Assembly (NCBI RefSeq): GCF_020740795.1
Contig: NC_067305.1
Location: forward strand, 992,001 to 1,056,000
Source: Apus apus
Lineage: Eukaryota; Chordata; Aves; Apodiformes; Apodidae
Length of the DNA: 64,000 bases
Reading direction: 5' to 3'
In this document: piece by piece, positions 25,049 through 42,068 of the stretch
How positions within the stretch are numbered: position 1 is the first letter of the stretch
Layout of the letters: each line of letters begins with the position of its first letter
Translations under genes and position numbers: made by a program
Notes under the pieces: model-generated
Told to the model about the DNA's origin: nothing
What the model saw: the letters and a program-made list of their open reading frames with translations, nothing else
Databases searched by the model: none

Positions 25049-25303
25049 TGCCAGCATGGAGCTGGGATGTTCCCAGGGAAGGTGGAAAGGGTGTCAGTAC
25101 GGAGCTGGAATGTTCCCAGAGGAGGTAGAAGGGGTGCCAGCACGCAGCTGGTATGATCCCTGAGGAGTTGGAAGATATGCCAGCATGGACCTGGGATAAT
25201 CCCAAGGGAGGTGGAGAGGTGCCAGCATAGAGCTGGGATGTTCCTAAGGAAGATGAAAGGGGTGCCAGCATGAAGCTGGGATGATCCCAAGGGAGCTGGA
25301 CAG
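25049..25303. repeat. 42-43-bp minisatellite, six units
   Basis: Units start at 25049, 25091, 25134, 25177, 25219 and 25262. Each begins GTGCCAGCATGGAGCTGGGA or a close variant, followed by ATGATCCCAAGGGAGGTGGA-like sequence. The period alternates between 42 and 43 bp, so it does not encode a repeat protein. Confidence 0.85.
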
Positions 25304-26731
25304 GATCTGGCCTGGTGACAGATGGGAAACATATCATCCCTGCCCAGCTGGACTCAGCCCCTGGACCCCGTGTGCTGGGCTGGTGGTGGGAGGCTGCCCC
25401 ATCGCCTGGTGCCTGGCCTGGTGCTTCCTGCACCTCTGGTCTTGGCAGCCTGTTGGGATGAGCAACCACAGCAGCAGGGCTGGGGAGCAGCAGCAGCAGG
25501 GGCAGAGGCAGGGACTAGTGCATAGTACCCAAGCTAGGCCATGAGATGGGGCAGCCACAGTTCTCTGCTAGAACAGTCTGGATCCTGGCAGGGGGCTTGG
25601 GGGTGCATGTGGGTGTTTCTCTGCAGCCAAGGCTGGACCTGCCTGTTTCTGGGCAGTGCTGAGCACAGGCTTCCCTTTGGGCTGTGTCTGAGCTTCCTGT
25701 CCTCTGCAGCACGCCTCCCCCCTGCCTGCTTCCAGAAATAGCTGGTGCCAAATGCTTTGCCCACCAGCAGCTGCACAGCCCCATGGCCACTTGTGCCCTA
25801 CAGGCACTGGGTCCCCACTGGAGGGTGACACCATGTGCAGCAGCAGAGAGTGCTCCTGGGGTGCTGTTTGCCCCCATCCTGCTCCCACCAGGAGTGTTTC
25901 CCACCTGGGCCTTGGCACCCAGATGTCACCAGATGTTGCAGCAGGTCCCAGCTGAGCGATCACAGCTGGTGGACCCCCCAGCTCACAGGGGGACTGCAGC
26001 CACCTCCTCCTGGCTTTCCTCCAGCACACCCAGGCCTGACTCCTCAGAAAAACAGGCTCCCATTTAGTTCCCCACCACCTTCTGCCAGGCCTTATCCTGC
26101 GTCATCAACAGGGAGGAGCAGCCAGGTCTCTCCTGGGGGTCACCAGCCCTCAAAACCCCCCAAGGGGGGTGGACAGCACAGGGCACCCTGATCCTGCACA
26201 GCCTGGGTAGAGAGGATGGGCATCATGCCTGGTGATTGACGGGTGCAGACAGCTGCCTGCTGCCACCTGGCTCTGCAGAAGCATCTGTTTCCTTTATCCA
26301 AAGCAAACTTCTCTGAGAATCACACCCTAAAGGCCGCAGCCTCTTTTTTTTACTATTTTTTTTTAATCCTGGCCCGTGCCCCCCTTGCAGACGAGCTGTG
26401 ACTCATGACTCTACACCCTCAGAGCTGGCAGCATCACCACCACAGCCATCCCAGCCCCAGCTGCAAAACATTCCTTAAATGTACAAACCATCCCTGGCCC
26501 CACCGGCAGCGCCGCACAGCCGGCCCGAGCTGCAGCTGGTGGCACCGGGGCTGGCGGGAGGCGAGGGGGTCCCCAGGGATGGCGGGGGGCCCTGGGGTGC
26601 TCCCTGGACAGGGGCAGCAGTCTGTGGCTGCCTGGGGCTCCCCAGCCCCCAGTTTGCAGGGTTTCAGCAGACGTGGCCCCTTTGTTGTTGCAGGTTGATG
26701 GTGCCCTGGTCAGCGGCAGCCCGGGGAGAAG

Positions 26732-32484
<5,753 letters not shown>

Positions 32485-33960
32485 AGCGACCATGGGATCC
32501 AGCCAGTGGCCAGCCATGTGCCAACTGGCCACCATCAGTGCTAGGCTGTAATTTATGTCCCCTCTCCTGCCACTCTTCTGTGTGCTGAACCACTCTCTGA
32601 GGCTGCAGATGCTTTAATTCTCCTGTCAATAGAGAAGGCACCTTCCCTGGGCCTCACTTGCCCATCACCACTGCTGGAAGCGGCCACATGTGGCCACCTC
32701 ACTCCAAGTGACAGAGGAGCCAAGGATCAAGTGACCACAAGGTGGGAAATGCAGCCAGCAGAAGCCAGACCCGTTCCCCTGCACCCTCCCACAACTACTG
32801 GGGCTATGCTGCTTCAGAGCCCTCTGCAAGTCACAGAAACACACCAGCAAAAAACAAACCCGGCAGAAATAGCTCTAGTTTCAGCCCTTTTCGCCAGCTC
32901 CTGCAGCCCCAGGAAGGGAGCAGGGCTGGTGACAAGGAGCAAGGCAAGTGTCAGCTGCTGGCCCTGCCTGGTGCTGGCAGGGACACGGTGCTCGGCAGGG
33001 GCGGGGACACAAACCAGCGGGTTAACGCTGCCTCAGGCTGGGAGCACTTCCAGGCTGAAATACTCGCCCCTTTTTTCCTGGCATTTCCTTTCCTGGCTGA
33101 AATCTGCCGTGTGTGCACATGCACACAGAGCAAAAAAAAAAAATAAAAAAAAATTCCAGTGCTTACTGGAAGGATGGAAATCAACATGAAATCACTTTTG
33201 CTCGATGGGAGCAAAACTTCCAGGCACTGGGGGCTGCAGCCAAGCAGAGCCACGAACATCCAGGGACTGAGACTGCCCAGGCACTACCCACATGGGACCT
33301 TCTCCCAAGGGAGACAGCAATTAATTCCTCAGCATTTTAAAGTCTCGTAGCCACTGACTCTGAAGGCAACCAGAGCCAACAGCCAAGCCCCTCTGTGCAC
33401 CCTTATCTCACCAGAGGGAGAACAGCTGAGGAGAGCTCCAGGAAAAAGGGAAGGTTGGCAGGAAGAGCTCAGAGGGAACCTAGAGCCCACGGAGATGGAT
33501 GCGTATGTCAGAGGTGTGTGTGTCTGCAAGTGTGAGTGCACCAGGCAGGGTGGGAACAGACAAGGTAAGGACCAAGGACCAGGAGGAAAAATAAAAAGGC
33601 TTTTGCATGTGAAGCTGGCTCTGCTCTCCAAACCCTTCACAAAAGCACCATGTCACAGCCCGTTTCTGCTCCTTGGCCCAGCCTCCGCCATCCTTCCCGC
33701 CCCACACAGGCCTGGGCTGAGCCATACTGGAAACTGGGAAATGCTTCCCAGGAAACTTCTGGACAACGTGCTGCTGTCCTTGCAGTGGGTCTGTTTCAGC
33801 TTTGCACTGAAGTTCATATAAATGCTCACAGCCACTCTCTAGTACACTACTTGTATGTATTCTGTACTCACTGCTTCGGTCTCACAGGTTTGTTTACTGA
33901 TATTTTAATACTGATGTTTATTTTTAAGATATAAATAAAATTGAAAGTAAAATTATTTTG
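32485..33960 (+). other. KANK3: KANK3 3' untranslated region
   Basis: No further coding potential after the TAG at 32482-32484. A long A-rich stretch lies at about 33130-33152. The interval ends in AT-rich DNA with a clear AATAAA, so it is best read as a 3' UTR of about 1.45 kb. The exact cleavage site is not visible. Confidence 0.6.
33934..33939 (+). terminator. KANK3: Polyadenylation signal AATAAA, KANK3
   Basis: AATAAA within ATATAAATAAAATTG, followed by T- and GT-containing sequence. It is the first canonical signal downstream of the KANK3 stop codon that lies in a suitable AT-rich context. Confidence 0.65.
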
Positions 33961-35496
33961 AAATATTACAGTGACCATCAGCAGCCTCCTGTCTCCTTGT
34001 CTGGCTCAAGATAAACCCCCAGAACAGGTCCAGCAGAGGGGCAGCCCAGCACAGCCCTCACCCTGAGCAGGTGCATGCACCTTTCCATTTGTTCCCTGCC
34101 AGTTTTTGAACTAGTTCCATCCATCGGTCTGGTTTTCTTCCAGCTGAACCATCCCAAAACACGTGGTGGCTTCGTGTTTTACTTCATGGGACCTAGTGGG
34201 ACACGGGGACTGGGCGTGGCCCTTGGTTCCCCCTGCTGCTCTGATGTTAAACTGCATTATTGAAGAACAACCCTCAGACTGGGAGCAGGGATGGAAAGTC
34301 ACCTCACGTGGCCAAGGGCCATGAGCCCACCGGGTATCTGGGAGGGGTTACAGCTGCTCTGAGCCACCCCTATTGTTTAGCTCTGCCTGGTCACCAACTC
34401 AAGAGGAGCTGCCTCCTGCCCGGGCCACCCGGCACAGCCAGGGCTGTCACCAGAGCTCTGTGGCCAGTGCTGGAGCTGTGCAGGGAACAAACAGCAGCCA
34501 GGGAAGACAACTCCCAGGTAGAATTCTTGCACTCAAAGGTACTTCCCAAGAGCTCTGCTGCACCAGACTGTTCAGGGGAATGCAGACCCACCCAATGCTC
34601 CGACACTGAGCCACCACCAAAGAATCAAGAACTAGACCAAGCAACAGCACAAACACACACTGACAGAGTTTTCTGCTTTCTTCAGAGCACAAAATCCACC
34701 TCAGGCCACCCATGAGCTGACCAGGGCACAACAAACACCCCCAGGAGGGGAAAAAAAACCCACTATTCTTTCAACACCAGCCCTTACCATCTGCCTATGT
34801 TCAGTGATGTGAACACCTGCTCCATAAGTGCTCGCCTCAGCTTTAAGATCCTCACAGCCTCAATCCCACCTGCCACTGAAGCACCTTTATCAGCTGTAGG
34901 ACATTGAAGGATGAAGAACTCTCCCATCAGAGACCACAGGTCAGGAGTCAAACACACCACAAACCAGTATCAAGTCTCACAAAATGGAAAATAGAAGTAC
35001 TTAAAAACCAACCCCTGAACCTTGACAGCTTTCAGGGCCATTCCTAATCCTTTCAGCCTTGCTTTTACTTTACACAATAGCCTAAAACCCCACATCTTTC
35101 TAGCTGATACTAGGTGGAAGGGAAAGCCGAGGAAGAAAATGGTATTTACTAATGCCTCTAAAGGGAGACTTACTGTCTGTGGGTGGCTGCCAGGAAAAAC
35201 AGCAAGTAGGTGTATTTATAGCAGCATTTATAGAATAGCTCACTGAGGACAGAAAGGCAAAGCTGTTGGCTGTTGCTTTGCAAGCTGCTACAAAGCTTGA
35301 CTTTCAACTTGTAATTGAACACCACAGAAACCCAGTAAGTTTAGCAGTGCCACTTGACCAGCTACATACAGAAAAACATCAGAAAGCTAGGGAGAGAGGC
35401 TGTTGCAATATTTCTGTTGTGACAAGTTAATAAAAATGCAAGAGCACAGTATTACCATAACAAAGGCATTGTGTTACACAGTAACAGGATTAGAAG
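33961..35496. other. Intergenic, tail-to-tail between KANK3 and RPS28
   Basis: No gene recognised. The sequence is AT-richer than the rest of the window after about 34740, with no open frame of interest. Confidence 0.45.
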
Positions 35497-35765
35497 CAAC
35501 AGGAAAAGAGGAAATGGCCTCAAGTTGTGCCAGGGGAGGTTCAGATTGAGATATTGGGAAAAGTTTCTTCCCCAGAAGGGCCGTCAGGGCCTGGCATAAG
35601 ATGCCCAGGGCAGGGGTGTGAGTCCCCATCCCTGGAGGGATTTCAAAGCTGTGTAGATGTGGTACTGAGGGACATGGAGCAGTGGTGTCCTTGGCAGTGC
35701 TGGGTTAGTGGTTGGACTTGATCTGAAAGGTCTTTTCCAACCAGAACAATTCTGTGATTCTACTT
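35497..35765 (+). mobile_element. CR1 LINE 3' fragment
   Basis: Contains CAAGTTGTGCCAGGGGAGG, GGATTTCAAAGCTGTGTAGA, TTGGACTTGATCTGAAAGG and a CAATTCTGTGATTCTAC tail. It ends about 110 bp before the RPS28 polyadenylation signal. Confidence 0.9.
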
Positions 35766-35874
35766 AGCAAAGTGAACTTTTGTGCCTCTGCTGAACCAAC
35801 AACAGGCAGGTACACACAGAGACAAACCAGAGCACTCACGGTGAGACCCAGGCCACAGGCTACTGTAAAACCAC

Positions 35875-35880
35875 TTTATT
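35875..35880 (-). terminator. RPS28: Polyadenylation signal AATAAA, RPS28
   Basis: Plus-strand TTTATT reads AATAAA on the minus strand. It follows a probable 3'-UTR exon of RPS28 starting at 35980, which is reached from a donor at 36066 (CCG|GTGAGG) through an acceptor TTCCAG at 35981-35986. This 3'-UTR intron is inferred from the splice signals. Confidence 0.75.
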
Positions 35881-36070
35881 GCAGGAAGGCACCCACTGTT
35901 CTCCTTCCCAGCCAGGCCCCATGTCTGGCCACGCCGATGCCCACCGCCCGCTCCGAGCAGACACCGTCCAGCTTCGTCACCTGGAACACAAGGCGAGAGG
36001 CCGCAGAGGTTCAGCGGCCGCGCACAGCCCCGCCAGCCCCGGGAAGGCCGCCGGGCCCCGCCTCACCGGC

Positions 36071-36426
<356 letters not shown>

Positions 36427-36557
36427 GGCGGCCGCGCCGGGGAAGAGGGCGGGGCCGCGCCGCGCCAGCATATATAGCGGCCAAAGTCTCGCGAGACCCA
36501 GCGCGCCCCGCGCGCCCCGTCACACCCCCCCCCCCCCCGCGCCCTTCAGAGGCCGCG
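36427..36557. promoter_or_regulatory. Shared bidirectional RPS28/NDUFA7 promoter
   Basis: Only 131 bp separate the two start codons. Reading toward RPS28 there are TATATA at 36471-36476 and a pyrimidine tract (CTCTTCC on the minus strand, 36441-36447) about 25 bp downstream, a typical TOP start. The ten-base palindrome TCTCGCGAGA lies at 36487-36496. This element is known from CpG-island and bidirectional promoters and is bound by BANP. Toward NDUFA7 there is a run of 14 C bases at 36525-36538 and no TATA box. The arrangement is seen directly; factor binding is inferred. Confidence 0.85.
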
Positions 36558-38628
36558 ATGGCGACGGCGACGCGGCTGGTCCAGCGGCTCCGCAACTTCC
36601 TGGCCGGGGTAAGGACGAGCCTGCTCGGCCCTGCAGGGTTGGGCGGGGAGAGGCTTGGTGACATTCAACACGGGCGGGTGTAGAGTCTTGCATCTGGGGA
36701 AGAACAAGCTCAGGTACAGGCTGGGGGCCGAGCTGCTGGAGAGCAGGGCAGGAGAAAGGGCCCTGGGGGTCCGGGTGGGCAGGAGGGTCACCATGACCAG
36801 CCGTGTGCCCTGGTGGGCAGGAAGGCCAGTGGCCTCCTGGGATGGGTTAGAAAGGGGGTGGTTAGTAGGGCAAGGGAGGTTCTCCTCCCCTTCTATTCTG
36901 CTCTGATGAGGCCACATCTGGAATATTGTGTCCAGCTCTGGGCCCCTCAGTTCCAGAAGGACAAGGAACTGCTGGAAAGAGTCCAGCACAGAGCCACAGC
37001 GATGATGGAGGGAGTGGAACATCTCCCTTAGGAGGAAAGGCTGAGGGAGCTGGGTCTCACGTTCAGGGCAGTGTCAGGAGGACAGAGCCAGGCTTTGTTC
37101 AGTGATGTCCAGTGACAGGACAAGGGGCAGTGGGTGCAAACTGGAGCACAGGAGGTTCCATGTGAATATCAGGAATAAGTTCTTTCCTGTGAGAGTGACA
37201 GAGCCCTGGGACAGGCTGCCCAGAGAGGTTGTGGAGTCTCCATCCCTGGAGACATTCAAACCTGCCTGGACACGTTCCTGTATGATGTGTTCTGTGTGAC
37301 CCTGCCTGGCAGGGGGGTTGGACTGGGTGATCTTTCCAGGTCCCTTCCAACCCCTAGGATTCTGTGATTCTGCTCTTCCAGCACCGCCAGGGCTCGCAGG
37401 CGCTGCCCAGCCCCGCGGGGCAGAAGGGCCCCGGGCAGGGCCCCGCGGGGCTGGGCAGCGCCCCAGGGAGACGCGCAGCGCCCGGCATCGCTTGAGACTC
37501 TCTCGCCTTGCCTTGCAGCGGGACCTCCAGGCCAAGCTGGCGCTGCGGTACGACGAGATCTCCAAGAGGTACCTCGTGGGGGGAGGGTTGGGATGTGGGT
37601 CTGGGTGTTGCCGGTCTCTGCTGACGTTTTTGGGCCTGTTCTCCATCCAGAAGCCAGCCGCCGCCTCGGCTCCCGGTGGGCCCCAGCCACAAGTTCGCTG
37701 ATAACTATTATTGCAGCCGGGACGGGAGGCGAGAGTCGCTCCCACCCATCGTGGTGGTGGCGGGGCAGAAAACCCTGGCTGCGGGGGCTCAGGCTGGCAG
37801 GTAGGTCTGAGCTGGTGCGTCTTTGTTTGGGTTTAAGCCCCGTTTGACTTAGGTCAGAAATACAGAACTCCCCCAACAGGCAGCATTGAATTTCACAGGT
37901 TGGTAGAAGAATGCTGGAATGGATTCTTGTGTCTCCTCTTGAGTAAGTGAGGTGGCTGGTAGTTGGCTAACAAGCCCCTCTAGCTGGAGTGCACCTAGAG
38001 AAGGGCAGCAAAGCTGGGGAAGGGTCTGGAGCAGAAGTCTTAGAAGGAGCAGTTGAGGGAACTGGGGATATTCAGCCTGGAGAAAAGAAGGCTGGGGGGA
38101 GACCTTCCTGCTCCCTGCAACTCCCTGAAAGGAGGATGGAGCTGGGGTGGGGAGTGTGGTGGTGTTGGTGTCTTCTCCCAAGGAACAGGTGACAGGACAA
38201 GAGGAAGTGGCCTCAGGTTGTGCCAGGGCAGGTTGAGATTGGATCTTGGGAACAGTTTCTTCCCTAAAAGGGTTGTCAGGCCCTGGCCCAGGCTGCCCAG
38301 GGCAGGGGTGGAGTCCCCGTCCCTGGAGGGGTTTCCAAGCCCTGTAGATGTGGTGCTGAGGGACATGGGGCAGTGGTGGCCTGGGCAGTGCTGGGTTAAT
38401 GGTTGGACTTGATGATATGAAAGGTCTTTTCCAGCCAAAATGATTCCATGATTTTGTAAATAAACCTGTACTGCAAATTAAATCCAAGTCTGTTTTTTAA
38501 TTAAAGCCTCTTCTCCCTTCCTCTACCCCAGTTCAGGCTCTGCAGTGACAGCAGGTGAGAAAAAACCGGTGACACCAGGACCACCACTTAAGAAGTGGGA
38601 AATTTCAAAAGACCAGCCCTATTTGTGA
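36558..38628 (+). CDS. NDUFA7: NDUFA7, complex I accessory subunit A7
   Basis: Accessory subunit of mitochondrial NADH:ubiquinone oxidoreductase, located at the matrix-arm side (B14.5a). Four exons: 36558-36608 ([17 protein letters not shown]), 37519-37568, 37651-37800 and 38532-38628, giving 115 residues against 113 in human. Diagnostic segments are [19 protein letters not shown]-like [13 protein letters not shown] and the C-terminus [12 protein letters not shown]. The basic, hydroxylated N-terminus fits mitochondrial import without a classical cleaved presequence. Intron 1 and intron 3 each contain a CR1. The start codon lies in the shared CpG promoter, so co-regulation with RPS28 is likely. 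Confidence 0.97.
36656..37375 (+). mobile_element. CR1 LINE, about 0.7 kb, in NDUFA7 intron 1
   Basis: Runs from GTCTTGCATCTGGGGAAGAA through AGGCCACATCTGGAATATTG and GGGACAGGCTGCCCAGAGAG, ending GGACTGGGTGATCTTTCCAG and GATTCTGTGATTCTG. It lies in the sense direction of the host gene and is 5' truncated. Confidence 0.92.
37994..38458 (+). mobile_element. CR1 LINE 3' fragment in NDUFA7 intron 3
   Basis: Begins near GAAGGGCAGCAAAGCTGGGG, passes through CAGGTTGTGCCAGGGCAGG-like sequence and GGTTGTCAGGCCCTGGCCCA, and ends with TTGGACTTGATGATATGAAA and GATTCCATGATTTTG. Confidence 0.9.
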
Positions 38629-38630
38629 GA

Positions 38631-38651
38631 AATAAATGTGATGAAAATAAA
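38631..38651 (+). terminator. NDUFA7: Two polyadenylation signals, NDUFA7
   Basis: AATAAA at 38631-38636, only 2 bp after the TGA, and again at 38646-38651. The 3' UTR is therefore extremely short, probably under 50 nt. Confidence 0.8.
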
Positions 38652-39116
38652 TACACATGATGAGGCTGGATGTACAGGTCACAGTTCATTACAAAGCAGC
38701 ACTCTAAGGGGGAAGATTGTGGTTCTTGCTACAGCAGCACTGCATTAACTTGTCCTGATGTGTGACTAATAAATGTATCTAAAGCTGTGAGTATCATCCT
38801 CCACACACACATTTTGTCTGTTCTGCTTGAATTATCCAAATTATTACTATTGTTTTGGGTGTAAGGTTTTCTTGAGGGAATAGCAACATAGTAAACATAT
38901 TTGGACTGGGGCTCTGGCTTTGTAAGCTGTGTGTGATCCTGCTTCAAGGTGAGACGCAGGAATAGCCCCAAGTCACCACTTCAGGACAGAGTGGGATGAA
39001 ACACCCTCACCTGACAGGCTGAGTCTGCACGACAGACACAAGCTCACCAGAAGCGCCTGTGTCCCACCAGCCTGCCCTGCTGCAGCCTCACTGCTGAGCT
39101 CTGCAGCTGGAGACCG
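38652..39116. other. Intergenic between NDUFA7 and CD320
   Basis: AT-rich downstream DNA of NDUFA7 with no recognised element. Confidence 0.5.
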
Positions 39117-39777
39117 GGGTGACATGCCCTGCTTGGGGGTCCTGGTTGATGGCAAGCTGAGGATGAGCCAGCAGTCTGCCCTGGCAGCCAGGAGGGCCAA
39201 CCCTGCCCTGGGGTGCATCGAGCAGAGCGTTGCCAGGGAGGTGGTTGTCCCGCTCTGCTCTGGTGCAGCCTCACCTGGAGCACTGCCTGCAGGGTTGGGC
39301 ACCACAACATAAAAAGGACATCAAGCGATTGGAGAGACATGAGGATGGGGAAGGGTCTGGATGGGATGACTTCTGAGGAGCAGCTGAGGTCACTGGGATT
39401 GTTCAGCCTGGAGAAGAGGAGGCTGAGGGGTGACCTCACTGCAGCCTGTGGTTCCTCAGGAGGGGAAAGGATGGGGCAGGTCCTGATCTCTTCACTCCTG
39501 TGAGCAGTGACAGGACTGGGGGAAATGGCAGAAGCTGCATCAGGGGAGGTTTAGGTTGGATATCAGGAGAAGGTTTTTCACCCAGAGGGTGCTTGAGCAC
39601 TGGAACCAGCTCCCCAGGGCAGTGGTCACAGCACCAAGGCTGCCTGAGTTGAGGAACCCTGTGGATGATGCTCCCAGGCACATGGTGTGATTCTTGGGGT
39701 GCCCTACACAGGGACAGGAGTTGGACTCGTGATCCTGACGGGTCCCTTCCAACTCGGCATGTTCTGTGGTTCTCTGC
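39117..39777 (+). mobile_element. CR1 LINE, about 0.65 kb, abutting the CD320 CpG island
   Basis: Starts in the coding 3' part (GGGGTCCTGGTTGATGGCAA), continues through CTGGAGAAGAGGAGGCTGAG, and ends with GGACTCGTGATCCTGACGGG and TTCTGTGGTTCTC. The CpG island of CD320 starts within a few bases of its tail. Confidence 0.9.
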
Positions 39778-40134
39778 CGTGACCTGGCGAGAGCAGCGAG
39801 CTGCGCCGGTTCCCGGGGCAGCGCTGGGGCCGCGGCGGAACCGGCTGCCGGGGCAGCTCGTCCCGGGCGGGCAGCGGGAGCTGCTGCGGAGCGGCCGCCG
39901 CGCCCGACAGGGGCCCCGCCCGCCCGGGGGTCGGTCCGGGGCTCGGTCCCGCCCCGCTCCCCCCGCGGGTGCCCCGGGCGCAGCCGCGTGTCCTTGAGGA
40001 GGCCCCGCCCCGGGCGCCCGTTGCAGCGCGTCAGGCCTGCGCGGGCAGCTTCTTAAAGCGGCGCGGCGGCGGCGGCGGCTCCGTGCGGGCGGGACCTTGC
40101 GGGCGGGACGGCTGCTCCGCGGGGCGGCTGCGCC
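39778..40134 (+). promoter_or_regulatory. CD320: CD320 CpG-island promoter and 5' UTR
   Basis: Dense CpG DNA with GC boxes (GGGCGGGACC twice near 40090) and a GGC triplet run at about 40062-40078, immediately upstream of the CD320 start. No TATA box at a convincing distance, although CTTCTTAAAGCG occurs at 40050. The transcription start is not determined. Confidence 0.65.
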
Positions 40135-42068
40135 ATGGCTGGGCCGGTGCCTGGGCCGGTGCCGCTCCCGGCGCTGCTCCCGGCGCTGCTCCCGGCGCTG
40201 CTGCTCCTCCCGCTGCTGCTCCCGCCGCTCCCGGCGCTGCCGCCCCAGGACGGTGAGCGGGGGGGGGCGGGGCGGGGGCGCGCGCCGCGCCGGGCGGCGC
40301 CCATTGGCTGCCGGCGCACGCCCTTCGCTCTCATTGGCTGGTGGCCTCGTGCGCCCTGCGCGCGGGCGCGCTCAGCGGGGGGCGCGGGGGGGGGGGGGGG
40401 GAGCTGCCCCCTTCCCCCCTCACCCCCCCCTTCCCCCCCAGCCCCCCCGCCCTCCTGCCCCCCGGGCCGGTTCCGCTGCCCGCGGGAATGGCGCTGCTTC
40501 CCGCGGGAATGGCGCTGCGACGGGCACGCCGACTGCGAGGACGAGGAGGACGAGCGGGGCTGCGCGACGGCGACCCCGGCAGAGCCGAGTCCCGAGGGCG
40601 CCGTGGGGAGCGGGACCGCGGGCAGCGCAGGTGCGGGGGTGCGGGGGGTGCGGGGGTGCGGGGGGCTGTGTCTGCGGGAGGCGGCCCCGGGGCCGGGCGG
40701 GGGGCGGGGGCAGCCGCCCGGGGGCAGCTGCTTCGCTCGCAGCTTGTTCCGGCCGCCCCACCCTGGGCTTCCTCATTGAACACCCCCGTGGTCCCAGGGG
40801 GAGCGTTTCTGAAGAACTTCCTTCCAGGACGTGCAGCTCTGGCACCTTCCAGCACTGCGGTCTGTCCGTCCTTCCCGGCCTCTCTGCGCTGTGGGCAGTG
40901 GGCGAGCTGAAGGGCGGGGAGGCACTTTGGAACAGGCTCAGAGCAGCAGGTGCTGGGATCTGTCCAGCTGAAGGGTGTTTGCATCCCCAGCACTGCTGGG
41001 GTCTGCTGCTCAGCTCCCGGGCGCTCTGCAGCTTCCTTGGTCACAGCCCTGTTGGCTGCTTGAGGTGTGTGAAAGTGCTGCTCCAGCTGCCCTTGCCGCG
41101 GGGCGTTTGGGAGCTGAGGCAGCACTGACGTGCACAGGACAGGGATGCCTGCAGGCCTGGGGAGACTTTGGGTTTGATGCCTGCACCAGTTGAGGTGGTG
41201 GGTGGGGAGATGAGCTGCGTGTTGGTTGTACCTGGGGCTTCCTGGTGCCACAGGGAGAGGTGCTGCAGCTACAGCTGGGAGACTTCCTAGCTTTCCCTGT
41301 CACACGTTTTCCATAGTTGTTTTTTTTTTCCTTTGTTGTAGTCTATAATCACAGTAACAACAGATAAGATTTTGCTTAAATTGAAAAAGGCCCATTGGTG
41401 CTTTTGAGCTGAACTGGGACCTCGGCCAGGTTTGGACTGGAGACTGCTTTGAGCGACCTGGAAGCCAGATGGACTTCTTGCTCTTTTCTTGCAGGAACTT
41501 CAGCTACTCCTGTGCCTGGGGACTCTGTGCCACCGAGGAGTCAGGGTCGCTTGTGGGTCTTGATTGTTGCAGGTATATGAGACTCAGAGTGCTGCAATGC
41601 CCTTGGTCCTGGCTTGGGCTGTAAATTGAGTATCCTGAGGGAGTTGCTTCTGGACCTGTGTCAGTACCTGCTTTCGCTGGGCTGGGAGGGCTAGGGGAGG
41701 CCTTACACACAGCTTAAACATTCCTCTGACTTGAATGCACTTTGTCCTTGGAAAGGCCATTCCATGCGATCTGGCACTAACTCATTTCCTCTCCCTCTGT
41801 CCCTTCTCCTTGAGGGAAGCTGCTGAGCTCAGCTGTTGGCTCAGGCTGCTGAGCAGCAGAGCCCGGCGCTGTCGTCCAGCCCGGGGCAGTGAGTGGTTCT
41901 CTGCTTCTGCACTCTCCTCTAGTGCTCCTGAGCATCCTCGTAGCTGTGGGCTCTGTTACTGTGTGGGGCCTGTCCAAAGCAAAAACCAGATTTGGCATCT
42001 TCAGTCCTGACAAAGCATCCAGGGAGCAGCTGATGCCTGACAAGAGCCAGACAGGCTCATTTCCCTGA
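40135..42068 (+). CDS. CD320: CD320, transcobalamin receptor
   Basis: Type I membrane receptor for transcobalamin-bound vitamin B12. Four coding exons: 40135-40252, 40442-40630, 41495-41572 and 41923-42068, giving 176 residues. Exon 1 encodes a leucine/proline-rich signal peptide. Exon 2 holds one LDL-receptor class A module with all six cysteines (first half CPPGRFRCPREWRC, then CDGHADCEDEEDERGC with the acidic calcium site). Exons 3-4 encode a Ser/Pro stalk and a transmembrane helix (about LWVLIVAVLLSILVAVGSVT). The cytoplasmic tail ends DKSQTGSFP, resembling the mammalian SEQKTSLP end. Mammalian CD320 has two LDL-A modules; here only one was found. The stop lies 3 bp before a strong donor (AGG|GTAAGT), so a 3'-UTR intron to the acceptor at 42503 is likely. 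Its place beside NDUFA7 supports the call. Confidence 0.88.
40480..40518 (+). repeat. CD320: Two exact 18-bp copies inside the CD320 LDL-A module
   Basis: CCGCGGGAATGGCGCTGC occurs at 40480-40497 and again at 40501-40518, a 21-bp period. It encodes PREWRC twice, filling both the second-to-third and third-to-fourth cysteine intervals of the module. Confidence 0.9.
40631..41494 (+). other. CD320: CD320 intron 2
   Basis: No second LDL-A exon visible: no cysteine-rich open segment with flanking splice sites. A 16-base G run lies in the preceding intron at 40386-40401. Confidence 0.6.

Larger units (their letters stand above)
21820..26693 (+). other. KANK3: Probable KANK3 intron 1
   Basis: A non-coding interval of about 4.9 kb between the CpG-island donor and the first coding exon. 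It holds two ordered minisatellites (24250-24445 and 25049-25303) and a MEF2-like site TTAAAAATAG near 23451. I recognise no CR1 in it, unlike most stretches of this size here. No coding exon was seen. Confidence 0.45.

Noticed and set aside
1-26000. ANGPTL4, expected beside KANK3 from human gene order
   Set aside because: I looked for fibrinogen-like domain exons upstream of KANK3 and saw none. It may lie outside the window or in another place in birds.
40620-40780. Read-through of CD320 exon 2 into downstream DNA as a longer protein
   Set aside because: A donor after GCAG at 40630 and an in-phase acceptor at 41494 lead to a transmembrane exon matching CD320. The read-through is intronic.
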